DNA of 64,000 bases from Mucilaginibacter aquaedulcis (GCF_030409325.1 NZ_JAUFPR010000002.1:1488001-1552000), one strand, 5' to 3'. Shown: positions 45,914 through 55,952, counted from the stretch's first letter. Notes: generated by a model from the sequence alone, not told the origin. Translations and numbers: made by a program.

Positions 45914-46303
45914 ATGTCAAACATTGTAAATAATTATGCCGCCGCCATCGCGGCCGGCGATTTCGAAAATATCGCGGCTACATTAAGCCCGGAAATTAAA
46001 TTACTGCCTCCGGGTGCCAACCAGCCCAACGAAGGCAAAGGAAAAAACTCCATGATGTTAAGCGCAGTAGCAGCTGCTGTAGATGGCTTTAAATTTGTGC
46101 GCAGTTACCAGGGATCCGATAATTGGCACGCGATTCTACTGGAGGGATCCATTGAAGGCACGCCTGTGCAATTTATTGACCAGGTACATGTTGATGAAAA
46201 CGACCTGGTTGATCATGTTGATATTTTTCTAAGACCTGCCGGGATGGCCGCCACGCTATTGGGCAAAGTAACAGAAGAGATCAAAAAGCGTACATCGGCT
46301 TAA
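45914..46303 (+). CDS. SnoaL-like (NTF2-fold) protein (copy 2)
   Basis: The 129-residue paralogue of the protein at 42769 has the same layout: YAAAIAAGDFENIAATLS, PPGANQPNEGKGKNSMML, FVRSYQGSDNWHAILLEGSI and FIDQVHVDENDLVDHVDIFL. It is the last gene before a strong bidirectional terminator, so it probably ends the operon of the barrel gene at 45498. Ligand and reaction are unknown; it belongs to the ligand-binding NTF2-like superfamily. Confidence 0.75.
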   Translation: MSNIVNNYAAAIAAGDFENIAATLSPEIKLLPPGANQPNEGKGKNSMMLSAVAAAVDGFKFVRSYQGSDNWHAILLEGSIEGTPVQFIDQVHVDENDLVDHVDIFLRPAGMAATLLGKVTEEIKKRTSA

Positions 46304-46382
46304 AGGCGGATGATGGGAAATACTGATCTTTGTCACAACGGCCCATTTTATACTTGCCCCACACCATTAATCAATAAACATA

Positions 46383-46419
46383 GAGTAAAGCCTGCAGTCA
46401 TACGCTGCGGGCTTTACTC
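46383..46419. terminator. Bidirectional terminator between convergent genes
   Basis: 15-bp arms (GAGTAAAGCCTGCAG and CTGCGGGCTTTACTC, one T-G wobble) surround a 7-nt loop. It sits between the SnoaL-like gene (+) and the OsmC gene (-), suited to ending both transcripts. Confidence 0.75.
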
Positions 46420-46430
46420 GTCAATGTATC

Positions 46431-46850
46431 TCAGGCATAGATAACATTTAAAAAAATCGGCACACTCAACGCCTTGGAAACAATGCAATTTGCTTTGGCA
46501 TCCTCAGCAATTTCCTTAAATTGTTCTTCGTTTATCCCCTGTATTGCTGTAGCCTTCAATTCCAGGATAATTTCTGTTATGGTCAACGATTGCATATCCA
46601 GCGTAAGTATTGCATCCGTTGTCAGATCACCTGGCGTATATCCTCCCTGGGTCAATGCTGCGCTAACCGCCATGGTAAAACAACCTGCGTGGGCCGCTGC
46701 TACCAACTCCTCCGGATTTGTGCCTATGCCATCCGCAAAACGGGTTTTAAAAGAATATTGTGTTTTGTTCAATACCGTACTTTGGGTAGAAATTTCACCG
46801 ACACCTTCCTGTAAGGTACCGTTCCAATGCGCGTTCGCTGTGCGTTTCAT
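46431..46850 (-). CDS. OsmC/Ohr-family peroxiredoxin
   Basis: From ATG 46850 the 139-residue protein is a typical OsmC: FADGIGTNPEELVAAAHAGCFTM with the first reactive Cys, and AEDAKANCIVSKAL with the second. Both cysteines required for thiol-dependent reduction of organic hydroperoxides are present. The longer form from TTG 46862 adds four residues and is less likely. It is cytosolic and convergent with the SnoaL-like gene, in a region of redox and detoxification genes. The usual OhrR-type regulator is not adjacent. Confidence 0.93.
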   Translation of the reverse strand: MKRTANAHWNGTLQEGVGEISTQSTVLNKTQYSFKTRFADGIGTNPEELVAAAHAGCFTMAVSAALTQGGYTPGDLTTDAILTLDMQSLTITEIILELKATAIQGINEEQFKEIAEDAKANCIVSKALSVPIFLNVIYA

Positions 46851-47530
46851 AATTTTCTTCAATTTTTATTTTATTAATAGTATATGTTCGTTTTTTTCTG
46901 ATTAATGTTGTTTTGAATATCTCGCCACAATCATTTGATTGTATAAGGCCTGGTTTCTCAAAGAATCGGATTATTCTCCTTTCATATATATACCTTTCAG
47001 ACATTTCAATTAAAGGCCTGAATCGCAGGAGCTCACATTGCGTTAATTAATGAGCACCTGGATTTATTCTCACGATAACGATACCAATTATTAATTAATT
47101 GATTTTAAGCAATTTAGACAGATACCACCTCATATATCTGGCGATATATCATGAATCAACGAATTCTTCAGGTGCAGCAGCTGCCTTAGTTTTACATTTA
47201 GTTATACATAAATTTTTGAAAAATATGAACCACAACTAAAGGTAGGTTAGATCTCATTAAATCAGCTACCACGCGGTCTCTTGCAAACATAAAATAGATA
47301 GATTGAGCTGCCTGAATATAATTTTATCGAACGGGGAAGTGCAAGCTATCTCCTACCGATCAGCATCGCAGATAAATTGTCCTCATCTGAAATATTGATG
47401 ACAATTCAACAATTATATAAAAAAATGCAAGCTGATTAAAAATGATCAAATTAGTACGGCCAGGGCATATATTTCCCTGTGGTATAACAAGACAACTCAT
47501 CCTTGGTCATGCCATTTTAGATACCCTCTT
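46851..47530. other. Intergenic region with a possible short gene remnant
   Basis: About 680 bases separate osmC from the Crp-like gene. A plus-strand open stretch at 47305-47439 (ELPEYNFIERGSASYLLPIS, then SIADKLSSSEIL) reads like protein but is bounded by stops and lacks a start, so it may be a fragment of an unidentified gene. Nothing else was recognised; promoters for osmC are expected near 46870-46960. Confidence 0.4.
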
Positions 47531-48118
47531 TCACCTGCCTACTACTCTTTTTCTTATCCGGCTTAAAGAAGGTGCCTGGATACCCAGGTAAGACGCGATA
47601 TGGTACAGCGGGACCGAGTTAAAGATATCAGGATGCTGTTTCATCAATTCGATGTAACGTTCTTCCGCGGTCTTGAACAGAAACCCTTCCGTATTGCTTA
47701 TCACCTGATGGTATGCTATTTCTGCTATTATCCTTCCGAATCGCTCCCAGCTATGGGATTGCCGGTAAAGTGCCTGCAGGTGATCTATGTGAATGTACAG
47801 AATTTTAGAATTATTCATGGACGACGTGTAATAGTCGCAGGCCGTTTGGTTTAAAAAGCTCTTATAGGAGGCGACGAACTGACCGTTAGAATAAAAAAGC
47901 ATATTCTTTTCTTCCCCCGTCTTTTCGTCTGCCCTGTAAATACGGAAAACGCCGTCGATGACAAAGCCCAGGTGTTTGCAAACGTTTTGATATTCGTTGT
48001 AAAACTCTCCTTTTTTATAGGTTTTAAACTTCCAGTAAGGTTTGGATAGATCAAAAGCCAAGTGATCAATTCCTGCAAGCTCAAACAAAGCTTGTTGAAG
48101 TAAGTCGTATTCTTTCAT
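47531..48118 (-). CDS. Crp/Fnr-family transcriptional regulator
   Basis: The 195-residue protein has an N-terminal cyclic-nucleotide-binding-like beta roll (about 20-115, with YKKGEFYNEYQ and GFVIDGVFRIYRADEKTGEE), a dimer helix (about 120-145) and a C-terminal winged helix whose recognition part is PLYHIASYLGIQAPSLSRIR. Fnr iron-sulfur cysteines are absent. Such short Bacteroidota Crp-like proteins often control neighbouring redox or hydrolase genes. It lies downstream of and parallel to an alpha/beta hydrolase gene, separated by a terminator hairpin, so it has its own promoter. Effector unknown. Confidence 0.88.
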   Translation of the reverse strand: MKEYDLLQQALFELAGIDHLAFDLSKPYWKFKTYKKGEFYNEYQNVCKHLGFVIDGVFRIYRADEKTGEEKNMLFYSNGQFVASYKSFLNQTACDYYTSSMNNSKILYIHIDHLQALYRQSHSWERFGRIIAEIAYHQVISNTEGFLFKTAEERYIELMKQHPDIFNSVPLYHIASYLGIQAPSLSRIRKRVVGR

Positions 48119-48158
48119 ATCCTGTTAAGGATCGTAAAATTAGCTGATTAAAAACAAA

Positions 48159-48185
48159 AACTCACCGAAAAATATTCGGTGAGTT
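48159..48185 (-). terminator. Rho-independent terminator of the alpha/beta hydrolase gene
   Basis: Perfect 11-bp arms (AACTCACCGAA and TTCGGTGAGTT) with a 5-nt loop. Read on the minus strand the stem is followed by TTTTGTTTTTAAT, 34 bases after the hydrolase stop. Confidence 0.8.
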
Positions 48186-48218
48186 ATGCAACAACATATA
48201 AAAACACAAAACAACAGG

Positions 48219-49019
48219 TTATTTAGCTTCTTTACTTATTATTTCAGCTAATTTATCAGGCATAGAAAGGAACGGCGTATGGCTGCTGTTTAATGAATAT
48301 TCCTTTTTCACATTGGTAGCAGCCACCATTTTCTGCTGCAGTTTGTAACTTACGGTGTGGTCATTCAGCGTGTGTATATAAATTTTCACAACAGATCCGA
48401 AACGCGCATCTGTCAAATTAACAGGAGTTGCTAAAGGTGCCAGAGGCTCGGCTTTAACGCTGGCGACAACGATCTCCTGAACAGGTTGAGGAGCGTCTGC
48501 TGCAAAGGCATCAATAATGCCATTTTTTGCGATGTCGGCTGAACCTGTTTCTTTGTTGATCTGTAAATACTTGCCTACGTGCGCGTCAGCATCAGTCTGT
48601 GCCAGCGTCAACAGACTTTCTCCGGTTTTAGGAAGAAAAGCGGCCACATATACCAGCTTTTTTATTTGCCCCGGCATATCTTCAGCAACCTGGCTAATGA
48701 TGATACCAGCCATGCTATGGCCCACTAATATGATATTGTCTTTCTCGCCGATAGCAGTTTTCACAGCGTCGACATAAGATTGTAAACTAATATTTGCAAA
48801 GGATGTGCTGTCCTTTCCATGTCCCGGAAGATTAACAGTAATAACGTCGAATCCCTTTGCTTTCAAAAGTGGTTCTACAAAGGCCCACGCCGAAGGATCC
48901 GACCATGCTCCGGGCACGATCACAATGGTTTGATGCGTTTTTTTCGATTGTTTATTTGTTTGCGCAAAGGTGGTAATGCCTAATAAAGCTATAGCCAATG
49001 TTAAGATAATGGTTTTCAT
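48219..49019 (-). CDS. Exported alpha/beta hydrolase
   Basis: The 266-residue protein has a signal peptide (about 1-19, ending TTFAQ) and the alpha/beta-hydrolase fold. An early HG-like strand IVIVPGAWSDPSAW gives the oxyanion region, the nucleophile elbow is GHSMAG (Ser about 107), an acidic residue follows in the LNDHTVSYKLQ region, and the late catalytic His is in SSHTPFL. It resembles salicylate-esterase or methylesterase-like small hydrolases that act on aromatic esters. It is probably periplasmic. Gene context of NmrA-like, barrel and SDR genes would suit turnover of small aromatic molecules, but the substrate is not shown by sequence. Confidence 0.88.
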   Translation of the reverse strand: MKTIILTLAIALLGITTFAQTNKQSKKTHQTIVIVPGAWSDPSAWAFVEPLLKAKGFDVITVNLPGHGKDSTSFANISLQSYVDAVKTAIGEKDNIILVGHSMAGIIISQVAEDMPGQIKKLVYVAAFLPKTGESLLTLAQTDADAHVGKYLQINKETGSADIAKNGIIDAFAADAPQPVQEIVVASVKAEPLAPLATPVNLTDARFGSVVKIYIHTLNDHTVSYKLQQKMVAATNVKKEYSLNSSHTPFLSMPDKLAEIISKEAK

Positions 49020-49216
49020 TTTTTTTATATTTAAGTGCCAAAGAATTTTGACAGTGCAAACTTACCATGGGTTTGTCTGGATAATCTTAACCCAGGTTAA
49101 TATCGCATATCAAATTATAATAAATTAATAATCAAATAATTAAACAAAAGAAAAACAGTAAACAATCTAGTCGATTACACTTTTGCCACCTGCGATTGAA
49201 AAAGGTTCAAACTGCC

Positions 49217-49717
49217 TTAATCCTCACCGTCTGTAAATTGGATTATCCAGGGAATTCCGTGAACACCAAATTGATGAAGGCGCTCAATTAGTTGGCCGGT
49301 GTGATGCTGCAAATGCCGGATATTGTACAAATGCGATTCCAGTTTATTCATGACCAGCCATTCAAAGCCCGACGGCCCTTTAAAGCCTTCTTCTTTGACC
49401 TGATGTATTAACAGCTGATCTATTTCGCTTATATAACCCAGCAAATCGTTTTTAGTGTAAATCGGTTGGGTCAATTTCGTCCTGTCCGCCGGCAATCTGC
49501 CCAGTTTCTGATAATCCTGCCGGTGCCTGGACCAGCGGACAAAACGGTGCGCATTATCGGCCAGATACAGATCGGTGAAATAAAGCGTATGGTAAACTAA
49601 TTGCCAAAAAGCTATATCATTGTCAGTGTTATCCCAAAGTATTTCAGGGCAGCTTACCACAACATTCCTGAGCATACTTAAAGCAGCACGGTATTGCGAG
49701 ATCAGTTCCCTTTTCAA
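49217..49717 (-). CDS. DinB-like metal-binding protein
   Basis: The 166-residue four-helix protein has His residues in the order typical of DinB/YfiT proteins: WQLVYHTLYFTDLYL (first His) and the late HLYNIRHLQHHTGQLIERL (second pair), predicted to bind one divalent metal. It starts at TTG 49717 with a CCGGAG sequence a few bases upstream, 10 bases after the SDR stop, so it is translationally linked to that gene. An alternative ATG at 49672 would cut the first helix. DinB-family proteins include thiol-transferases (mycothiol/bacillithiol-dependent), but the specific reaction is unknown. Confidence 0.75.
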   Translation of the reverse strand: MKRELISQYRAALSMLRNVVVSCPEILWDNTDNDIAFWQLVYHTLYFTDLYLADNAHRFVRWSRHRQDYQKLGRLPADRTKLTQPIYTKNDLLGYISEIDQLLIHQVKEEGFKGPSGFEWLVMNKLESHLYNIRHLQHHTGQLIERLHQFGVHGIPWIIQFTDGED

Positions 49718-49727
49718 AGCACTCCGG

Positions 49728-50468
49728 TTAATTATTGTTTAACATTTTAAATGCGGCATCTGCGGCCGGAAAGAAACCATTGTAAAACCCCTGGGTATCC
49801 CCTACATGAATTTCAAAACGATCCCCTGTCATTCCATCCAGCAGCGCTGTTGCGACCTCCTGAGGGTGTATCCCATTTTGCCCGCCAAAATCTTTGGACA
49901 ATTCGGTATTAACCAATGGCGGCAACAGTTCAAATACCTTTATAGCAGTTGATTGGGAAAGCGAATGCCTTAATGATTGCGTAAATGAGCGTAATGCAGC
50001 CTTACTTGCTGAATAGGTTGATACAGCACTAACGGGTGCCAGGGCAAGAATAGACGTAACATTAACAATGGCTGCTTCGGGCCTGGTTTTTAAAAGAGGT
50101 AACAGACTTTCGGTCAAATGCAGTGTAGCGATAAAATTCGTTCGCATTTCTGAATTCGCATTTTGATAAATTCCCGGATCTGTTGCCAGATCATAGGTAA
50201 GCATCTCGCCCGCATTATTGATCAATATGTCCAGTCGGGGATGATTTTGACTAATGTAAGCGGCCAGCGCTGAAACATCGGTGTCGTTTTTTAGATCTGC
50301 CGGAAAAATATCGATTCCAGATAGTTTTGCAGCCGCGTCCCGAAGCTTTCGCTCGTTTCGGCCAGTAATGATTACAGCGTTCCCCGCCTCACTCAACAAC
50401 TTTGCAATCTCGAATCCGATTCCGGAGCCTCCGCCGGTTATCAGTACAGTTTTGTCTTTTATGTCCAT
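49728..50468 (-). CDS. Short-chain dehydrogenase/reductase (DltE-like)
   Basis: The 246-residue SDR has the cofactor motif TGGGSGIGFEIA (about 11-22), the NNAGEM motif (about 84-89), a catalytic Ser in VNVTSI and the catalytic YSASKAA (Tyr about 151, Lys about 155). The region after the active site (FELLPPLVNTEL) is characteristic of DltE-like SDRs. It is expected to use NAD(P)H for a carbonyl or alcohol substrate. It is followed after 10 bases by the DinB-like gene, so both may be expressed together. All catalytic residues are intact. Confidence 0.92.
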   Translation of the reverse strand: MDIKDKTVLITGGGSGIGFEIAKLLSEAGNAVIITGRNERKLRDAAAKLSGIDIFPADLKNDTDVSALAAYISQNHPRLDILINNAGEMLTYDLATDPGIYQNANSEMRTNFIATLHLTESLLPLLKTRPEAAIVNVTSILALAPVSAVSTYSASKAALRSFTQSLRHSLSQSTAIKVFELLPPLVNTELSKDFGGQNGIHPQEVATALLDGMTGDRFEIHVGDTQGFYNGFFPAADAAFKMLNNN

Positions 50469-50564
50469 GTTTATATAAATTTAAAAATTGAACCAACACG
50501 CTTTCAAAAAAGTCCAATCAGCTTTCCAATCTTTCACCGGATAAGCCGTTCCGGAATGAGCATA

Positions 50565-50595
50565 AAAACGCTGCCGGATAGGCAGGCAGCGCTTT
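50565..50595 (-). terminator. Rho-independent terminator of the 172-residue membrane protein gene
   Basis: CGCTGCC (50569-50575) pairs with GGCAGCG (50585-50591). Read on the minus strand the stem is followed by TTTTTATG. It lies 38 bases after the stop of the gene at 50634. Confidence 0.7.
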
Positions 50596-50633
50596 TCCCC
50601 TGTCCACTAAACACTCATCAATGAATAGTCTCT

Positions 50634-51152
50634 TTATATATGAAGTTTGTTATATATGTTGCGCATTTGACGAATGGAATGCAGCCTCCATATCTGGTAG
50701 CTAACCCCTACCGTGTACAGACTCACGAGGATCAACAATCCGGTTTTGATTTCAGGAGACTGATCGCTTGAAGCGATTGGCTGGCTGACTGGCAGCCGGG
50801 TTAAGGTTTCAACAATAGCTGGTATCAAAGAAAAAAACAATGTGGCCGACATCAGTATAAGCTGAACGTATTCAGCTTTATTACCAAAAATTCTTATTTT
50901 TTTTGTGTAAACGCCCAAAGGCAATATCGTCAATACCAAAACGGAAAGTCCGTGAGCACTACTGAGATGGCCGGTTTTCATCACCAGGAACGACGAAAAA
51001 CAGGCTAACAAGGTGAGGCCGATATACCACTTCCCGGTTTTATTTTCAGGGTTAAGTTTTCCGAAACGAGCGAAAGAATAAAGTGCGACGACGACTGCGA
51101 TAACGCTGATTACTGTGTGGACAATACCGGGTACTGAAAGGTGATTTGGCAT
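50634..51152 (-). CDS. Integral membrane protein of unknown function
   Basis: The 172-residue protein has about four to five membrane helices (roughly residues 8-30, 43-60, 66-82, 94-115, 136-155) with short loops. The N-terminal PNHLSVPGIVHTVISVIAVV and the middle SSFLVMKTGHLSSAHGLSVL resemble small cytochrome-b561-like or DUF2231-like membrane proteins, which often use conserved His residues. His at about 13, 62 and 66 are visible, but no family is assigned. It stands between the kinase gene and the SDR gene on the minus strand with its own terminator. Confidence 0.6.
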   Translation of the reverse strand: MPNHLSVPGIVHTVISVIAVVVALYSFARFGKLNPENKTGKWYIGLTLLACFSSFLVMKTGHLSSAHGLSVLVLTILPLGVYTKKIRIFGNKAEYVQLILMSATLFFSLIPAIVETLTRLPVSQPIASSDQSPEIKTGLLILVSLYTVGVSYQIWRLHSIRQMRNIYNKLHI

Positions 51153-51414
51153 GATTTCTCAGTTTTAAATTTGACTGTGGTTAACTAAGCTGGGTATAAT
51201 GACCGGGGCTTGCCTCTGTCAATTATTCCAGCTATACCAATAAATCAATTCATATACCAATATCACAATTGTCTGATTATTAAATCATTACAATTATTTA
51301 AATCCAAGAATCCTATACGATATATCGTAAATCATCAAAACACGAAACGAAAGCGTTGTAAGACCAATCATTTGACTTGCTGCTTTCTGAGATTTAGCAA
51401 ATAACCATCATGCT

Positions 51415-53883
51415 TTAGCTGTGGTCGTTATTTAGCAATTCAGGTTGTTCGTAAAAATCTGCTATCTTAAACTGCATGGTGACCATTGTGCCATTCAACG
51501 ACTCAACCCGGAGTATCCCGCCCAGATCTTCTGCCAGTCCTTTGATGAGTTTGATTCCAAAAGACTTCGTTTCCGACTCATCAAAATTTACAGGAAGTCC
51601 TCGCCCGTTATCAGAAAAAACCAAAGAAATAACATTGCTTTTTGTTTTGGAAAGAACGACGACTATCCTGTCTTCGCCCGTATAAGGAAATGCATATTTA
51701 ATAGCATTTGTGATCAGTTCGTTCAGAATAAGCCCCACAGGCACAGCCTGACTAACATCCAGTTCGAGCGCATCAATTCGCAGCTCAAAATAAATGCTCA
51801 GGCCCGTTTTAAAACTTTCTTTCAAATAAGCTACCAATTCTTTAATGTAATCCCGCATGTTGATACTGGATGCGTTATCGGATTTATATAATTTTTGATG
51901 GATAAGTGACATAGCCTGCACGCGATGGCGGCTTTCCAGCACGGCATTAAGCGCCGTTTCATCCTTCAGGTAGGTACTTTGAGAATTCAGTAAGCTCATC
52001 ACCAATTGAAGATTATTTTTTACACGATGGTGCACTTCTTTCAGCAGCCATTCTTTGGCAACCAATAATTCATCCTTTTCATCGATAACGTGTTCCAATT
52101 GCAGGTTTTTCCTGGCAATCTCATCCTTTTGCGACTGAAGCTGCCGGTTACTCCTTTGTTTACCGACATATAGCAGCCAGATCAATAAAATGATCAGCAT
52201 TAACACGATAAGTCCTGCAATAGTTATCCGGCGCGTAGTTGCGGCTGTTTGTGATTGCAATAAGTTTCTTGCCTTGTATACTTCAATATCTTTCTCTTTT
52301 TGCGAAGTCTGATAACGTACACTCAGTTCTTCCACTAATTTATTTTTCGCCTTTGTATAGATCTTATCTTTCAAAACTGCATAATGGTACAAATTTCTCA
52401 TGGCAGTAAAACCGCCAGAGGCCGAATCGGCTTGGTACAGATTCCGGTAAGCACCCAACAACAGTATTGTATCTTTCGACGTACTGATGAACTTTTGGTT
52501 ATAAAACTTGCTTTTTTTTTGATCTTTCAATTCGGTATAAAGACCGCCTAACCGAAAGTATATATAATTATCATTCAGGTTTCCGCGAATTTTCCGGTTG
52601 GCCTGTTCCAGTTTTTCGGCCATCAGGAGATACTTTTCCGCATCCTTGTATCGATTTAATTTTTCATAGCAGGCGGCAATTGCTACATATGCGCTTTGCT
52701 GATCTATCGTATTTGTAGGAGGAAAGTCTTTCAGTAGTTTTTGCAATGTTTTCAGCACTGTCCGGTGATCATTTAAGCCATACTCAATGAACATATCGCT
52801 GCTAAAAATGACATAAAGAGCCGGATCTCCGCCGTTCCTGACAAATTCGGTCAGCGCTTTCCTATACCATGCATTACTTTCTTCAACATGATTTCCTGCA
52901 TTGTAATAAGCTTCCCCAACCCGGAGATAAAAATATCCTAAACCTAAGCTGTCCCTTGTTACTTCGGCAGTTTTCGCTTCGTACAAACCAATCTGGAGCT
53001 CATTGGCAAAATTCGCCGTTATACGAGCCAAATAAGCCAGCATATCGTTGGTATAATGTGTATAGGGGAAGTTAATCGATTTTTGCAAATTGAGGGAGGC
53101 TACTGCTGCAGCCTCCGATTCTTTTACTTTGCCCCTTGCGAAATTTTGGTAGGACAAATCCATAAGCACGTTGGTCTGATTAACGTGATCCTGGAGTATC
53201 CGATATAATCGCTCAGCTTTTTCCAGGCAGGCAATCCGGTAGTCCAATAATTCCGGGATAAACGGACAATAGGCACCCACGTAATAATAGGCCTTTGCAA
53301 TAAGATCCTGATTTCCATACCGTTTAGCAGATTCCACGGCATGCTGAATTATCGCTTTCGCTGCATCGACTTTTCCCGACTTAAAATAGCACTTTCCCAG
53401 CAATATGTCGCACTGTGTTGCCCAATCATTGATTCCCAGCGCACTACACTCCTTTTTCGCCCCATTCAGGTAGGTCACAGCTCGTTCAATATTTACATTA
53501 GACGTTCCGGGGTAAAATGCATAATATGCACCAAGCAATAACAGGAGCCGCGCATGTTCTTTACCCTCTGCCAAATCAAGCCGGGTAATTATCTGATGCG
53601 TATCATTGTCATCCATCCACTTGCAATTAGCCAAAGGATAGTTTTTATCAAAACCTTCGGTGATGATAGGTATACGACTCAGGCCATGGCGCTGACTGGT
53701 AATCATTAGCGTACTGTCAAGATCGACCCTGGCCTGCTTTACGACGTACAGAAAACCAGAACTAAGCTGTAGCAGTAATACATCGTGAGGCTTGTCAGAA
53801 ATGCGTACCTGTGCTTCGCTGGTTTCGGAAAACAAACCCAATAGCAGCATGACCATACAAAAGTGCCAGCGTTTTCTCTTCAT
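51415..53883 (-). CDS. TPR sensor histidine kinase, HisKA_2 type (module 1)
   Basis: From ATG 53883 (a longer ATG start at 53916 adds 11 residues before the signal peptide) the protein has a signal peptide, a periplasmic array of TPR-like helices to about residue 530, one membrane helix (about 555-580, ITIAGLIVLMLIILLIWLLY), and a coiled segment. A HisKA_2 phosphoacceptor region follows with EVHHRVKNNLQLVMSLLNSQ, then a HATPase domain with NELITNAIKYAF and DNGRGLP. It sits 63 bases downstream of the sigma-54 activator gene of module 1, its probable partner. HisKA_2 kinases in Bacteroidota usually work with LytTR or NarL-like regulators. A paralogue lies at 57338. Confidence 0.9.
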   Translation of the reverse strand: MKRKRWHFCMVMLLLGLFSETSEAQVRISDKPHDVLLLQLSSGFLYVVKQARVDLDSTLMITSQRHGLSRIPIITEGFDKNYPLANCKWMDDNDTHQIITRLDLAEGKEHARLLLLLGAYYAFYPGTSNVNIERAVTYLNGAKKECSALGINDWATQCDILLGKCYFKSGKVDAAKAIIQHAVESAKRYGNQDLIAKAYYYVGAYCPFIPELLDYRIACLEKAERLYRILQDHVNQTNVLMDLSYQNFARGKVKESEAAAVASLNLQKSINFPYTHYTNDMLAYLARITANFANELQIGLYEAKTAEVTRDSLGLGYFYLRVGEAYYNAGNHVEESNAWYRKALTEFVRNGGDPALYVIFSSDMFIEYGLNDHRTVLKTLQKLLKDFPPTNTIDQQSAYVAIAACYEKLNRYKDAEKYLLMAEKLEQANRKIRGNLNDNYIYFRLGGLYTELKDQKKSKFYNQKFISTSKDTILLLGAYRNLYQADSASGGFTAMRNLYHYAVLKDKIYTKAKNKLVEELSVRYQTSQKEKDIEVYKARNLLQSQTAATTRRITIAGLIVLMLIILLIWLLYVGKQRSNRQLQSQKDEIARKNLQLEHVIDEKDELLVAKEWLLKEVHHRVKNNLQLVMSLLNSQSTYLKDETALNAVLESRHRVQAMSLIHQKLYKSDNASSINMRDYIKELVAYLKESFKTGLSIYFELRIDALELDVSQAVPVGLILNELITNAIKYAFPYTGEDRIVVVLSKTKSNVISLVFSDNGRGLPVNFDESETKSFGIKLIKGLAEDLGGILRVESLNGTMVTMQFKIADFYEQPELLNNDHS

Positions 53884-53946
53884 ATGCTGAGTGATTAATA
53901 CTGTTTTAGCTCCCATAACTGATATAAAATCAGACCGCCATTTATT

Positions 53947-55878
53947 TCATTGTCCAAAAGTATGATGCCACTGAATACCGAGCTTTTTCATTTTCATACG
54001 AAGCGTCGCAACGGGGAGCTGCAATATTTCCGCCGCTCCTCCGCTACCTGAAATTTTACCCATGCAATTCTGAAGTACCTCCATGATATGGTTTCTTTCC
54101 AATTCTCCGATACTTTGAACTTTTCGTTTGACCGTATCTGGAGCCTCGTTGACAGCAATGGATGAAGGCAATTCGATCCGATCGATTTCCCTGCCGTCTG
54201 TTATAATCACCATTCGTTCGATAAGATGCTGAAGCTGCCTGATGTTTCCCGGCCAGGAATAGTCCATCAGCTGTTCAAGTGCCCGTTGGGTGATATTTTT
54301 TGTTTTCTGCCCCGAAATGCGTGCGCGTTCAGAAAGAAAATAGTTGACCAGCAAGGGAATATCCTCTTTCCTTTGACGAAGCGGGGCGAGCATAATTGGA
54401 AATACATTAATACGATAATAGAGATCCATCCGAAACGCCCCTTTGGCAACTTCGTCTTCCAGGTTGCGATTTGTTGCGGCTATGATGCGCACATCTGTGC
54501 TGACAGTTTGTCTGCCGCCCACGCGCTCAATTTCTTTCTCCTGAAGTACCCTTAATAACTTTGATTGCATATCCAACGAAATTTCGCCGATCTCATCCAG
54601 GAAAACCGTTCCTCCTGCAGCCTGCTCGAATTTGCCGATCCGGCGCTCATTGGCTCCTGTGAACGCGCCTTTTTCATGACCGAAAAATTCAGATTCTACC
54701 AGGCTTTCCGGAATTGAAGCGCAATTGATCTTGATCAGTGGTTTGCGGCTTCTCGGCGATAATTGGTGAATCAAATTTACCAGGCCTTCTTTTCCAGTCC
54801 CAGTTTCACCCAGCAGCAAAACCGAGGTTTCAAACGGCGCAACCTGGGTAACCTGATCCAAGGCACTTAATAACTGGGGGCTGTTACCTATTATACCAGG
54901 AAAAAAGGATGTCTTTTCCCGTACCGAAACAGCCTGTTCCGAATCATTTCTCCCGACCCGATTTTGGGTGTTTTTTATATTCCTGATAGTTTCTGCCAAG
55001 GCAGGCAGCATGGCACGCATCAACTTCACCTGTTCATCATTAAAACATTCCGGTTGCCTGCTGTAAAAGAAAAATGAGGCACTCACGTCGCCGCTGAGTA
55101 CGGGAACCGCCAGTTCTGATTCCATCTCCAAAAGCGCATATACCTGTCTGTTCACCTTATTAGATGCCATACTTTCGAAAAAATCCTGTTTGTTGCGATA
55201 GCAAATTTCTGAATTATTCAGGATCGACTTCCTTACCTCAGCCAGATCTTTCAAGAGCAGGAAAATATCTCCGGAAGCAAAAATATCGAGTGCCTTATAA
55301 CTGTCATAATTGATACGCTGAAAGCCAGTTAGCGTATGTATATCATGTCCCATGATATCTGTATCGATGAGTACAAAGTCAAAATGCAGAAATGGCTGAA
55401 AAGCGGAGGCAAGGCTAAGCAATTTTTCGAAAGCATTATTTTCCTTTGCCTGAATATTCGATAGCAGTCCCTGCAACCATTCCTCATGTCTGGTCAGGAC
55501 CTCACGTGCATGTTTGAAACGATAGGCCGCAATTTCCAAGGCAATTAAAATATCTTTCTCGCGAAACGGCTTTACTAAAAAACCATAGGGCTGCGTGGCT
55601 TTGGCTTCTGCAAGGGTAGATGGGTTAGAATTTGCCGACAGATAGATGAAAGGCATATTTTTAGCCGTAAGTTTTTTGGCAAGGTCGATCCCCGTTTGCT
55701 TCCCTTTCAAAAATATATCCACTAAAACGATATCCGGCTGGTATGCCATGATCAGTTCATTGGCCTGCGACACAGAGCGGGCAATTCCGCATACCCGATA
55801 GCCAGCCTGTTCCAGCACCGATCTCAAATCGTTCGCTTCAATAAACTCGTCCTCAACTATCAAGATATTATCACCCAT
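53947..55878 (-). CDS. NtrC-like sigma-54 response regulator, REC-GAF-AAA+-Fis (module 1)
   Basis: The 643-residue protein has a receiver domain with phosphoacceptor Asp54 ([12 protein letters not shown]), a GAF-like middle (about 150-300), an AAA+ domain with Walker A GETGTGKE (about 356-363), an intact GAFTGA loop (403-408) for sigma-54 contact and Walker [12 protein letters not shown]. The C-terminus is a Fis-type helix-turn-helix ([20 protein letters not shown]). It should activate sigma-54 promoters when phosphorylated by the kinase encoded just downstream. The GAF domain can add a small-molecule signal. No -24/-12 promoter was located with confidence in the window. Confidence 0.93.
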   Translation of the reverse strand: MGDNILIVEDEFIEANDLRSVLEQAGYRVCGIARSVSQANELIMAYQPDIVLVDIFLKGKQTGIDLAKKLTAKNMPFIYLSANSNPSTLAEAKATQPYGFLVKPFREKDILIALEIAAYRFKHAREVLTRHEEWLQGLLSNIQAKENNAFEKLLSLASAFQPFLHFDFVLIDTDIMGHDIHTLTGFQRINYDSYKALDIFASGDIFLLLKDLAEVRKSILNNSEICYRNKQDFFESMASNKVNRQVYALLEMESELAVPVLSGDVSASFFFYSRQPECFNDEQVKLMRAMLPALAETIRNIKNTQNRVGRNDSEQAVSVREKTSFFPGIIGNSPQLLSALDQVTQVAPFETSVLLLGETGTGKEGLVNLIHQLSPRSRKPLIKINCASIPESLVESEFFGHEKGAFTGANERRIGKFEQAAGGTVFLDEIGEISLDMQSKLLRVLQEKEIERVGGRQTVSTDVRIIAATNRNLEDEVAKGAFRMDLYYRINVFPIMLAPLRQRKEDIPLLVNYFLSERARISGQKTKNITQRALEQLMDYSWPGNIRQLQHLIERMVIITDGREIDRIELPSSIAVNEAPDTVKRKVQSIGELERNHIMEVLQNCMGKISGSGGAAEILQLPVATLRMKMKKLGIQWHHTFGQ

Positions 55879-55952
55879 TTGTATATAAATATAGGCAAAA
55901 CCTTGACTAAAAAATGCAAATGATGGACCGTATAACGGTTATTAATCCTAAT

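Noticed and set aside
53884..53916. Longer start of the module 1 kinase at ATG 53916
   Set aside because: It would place 11 polar residues before a typical signal peptide that starts at 53883; kept only as an alternative.
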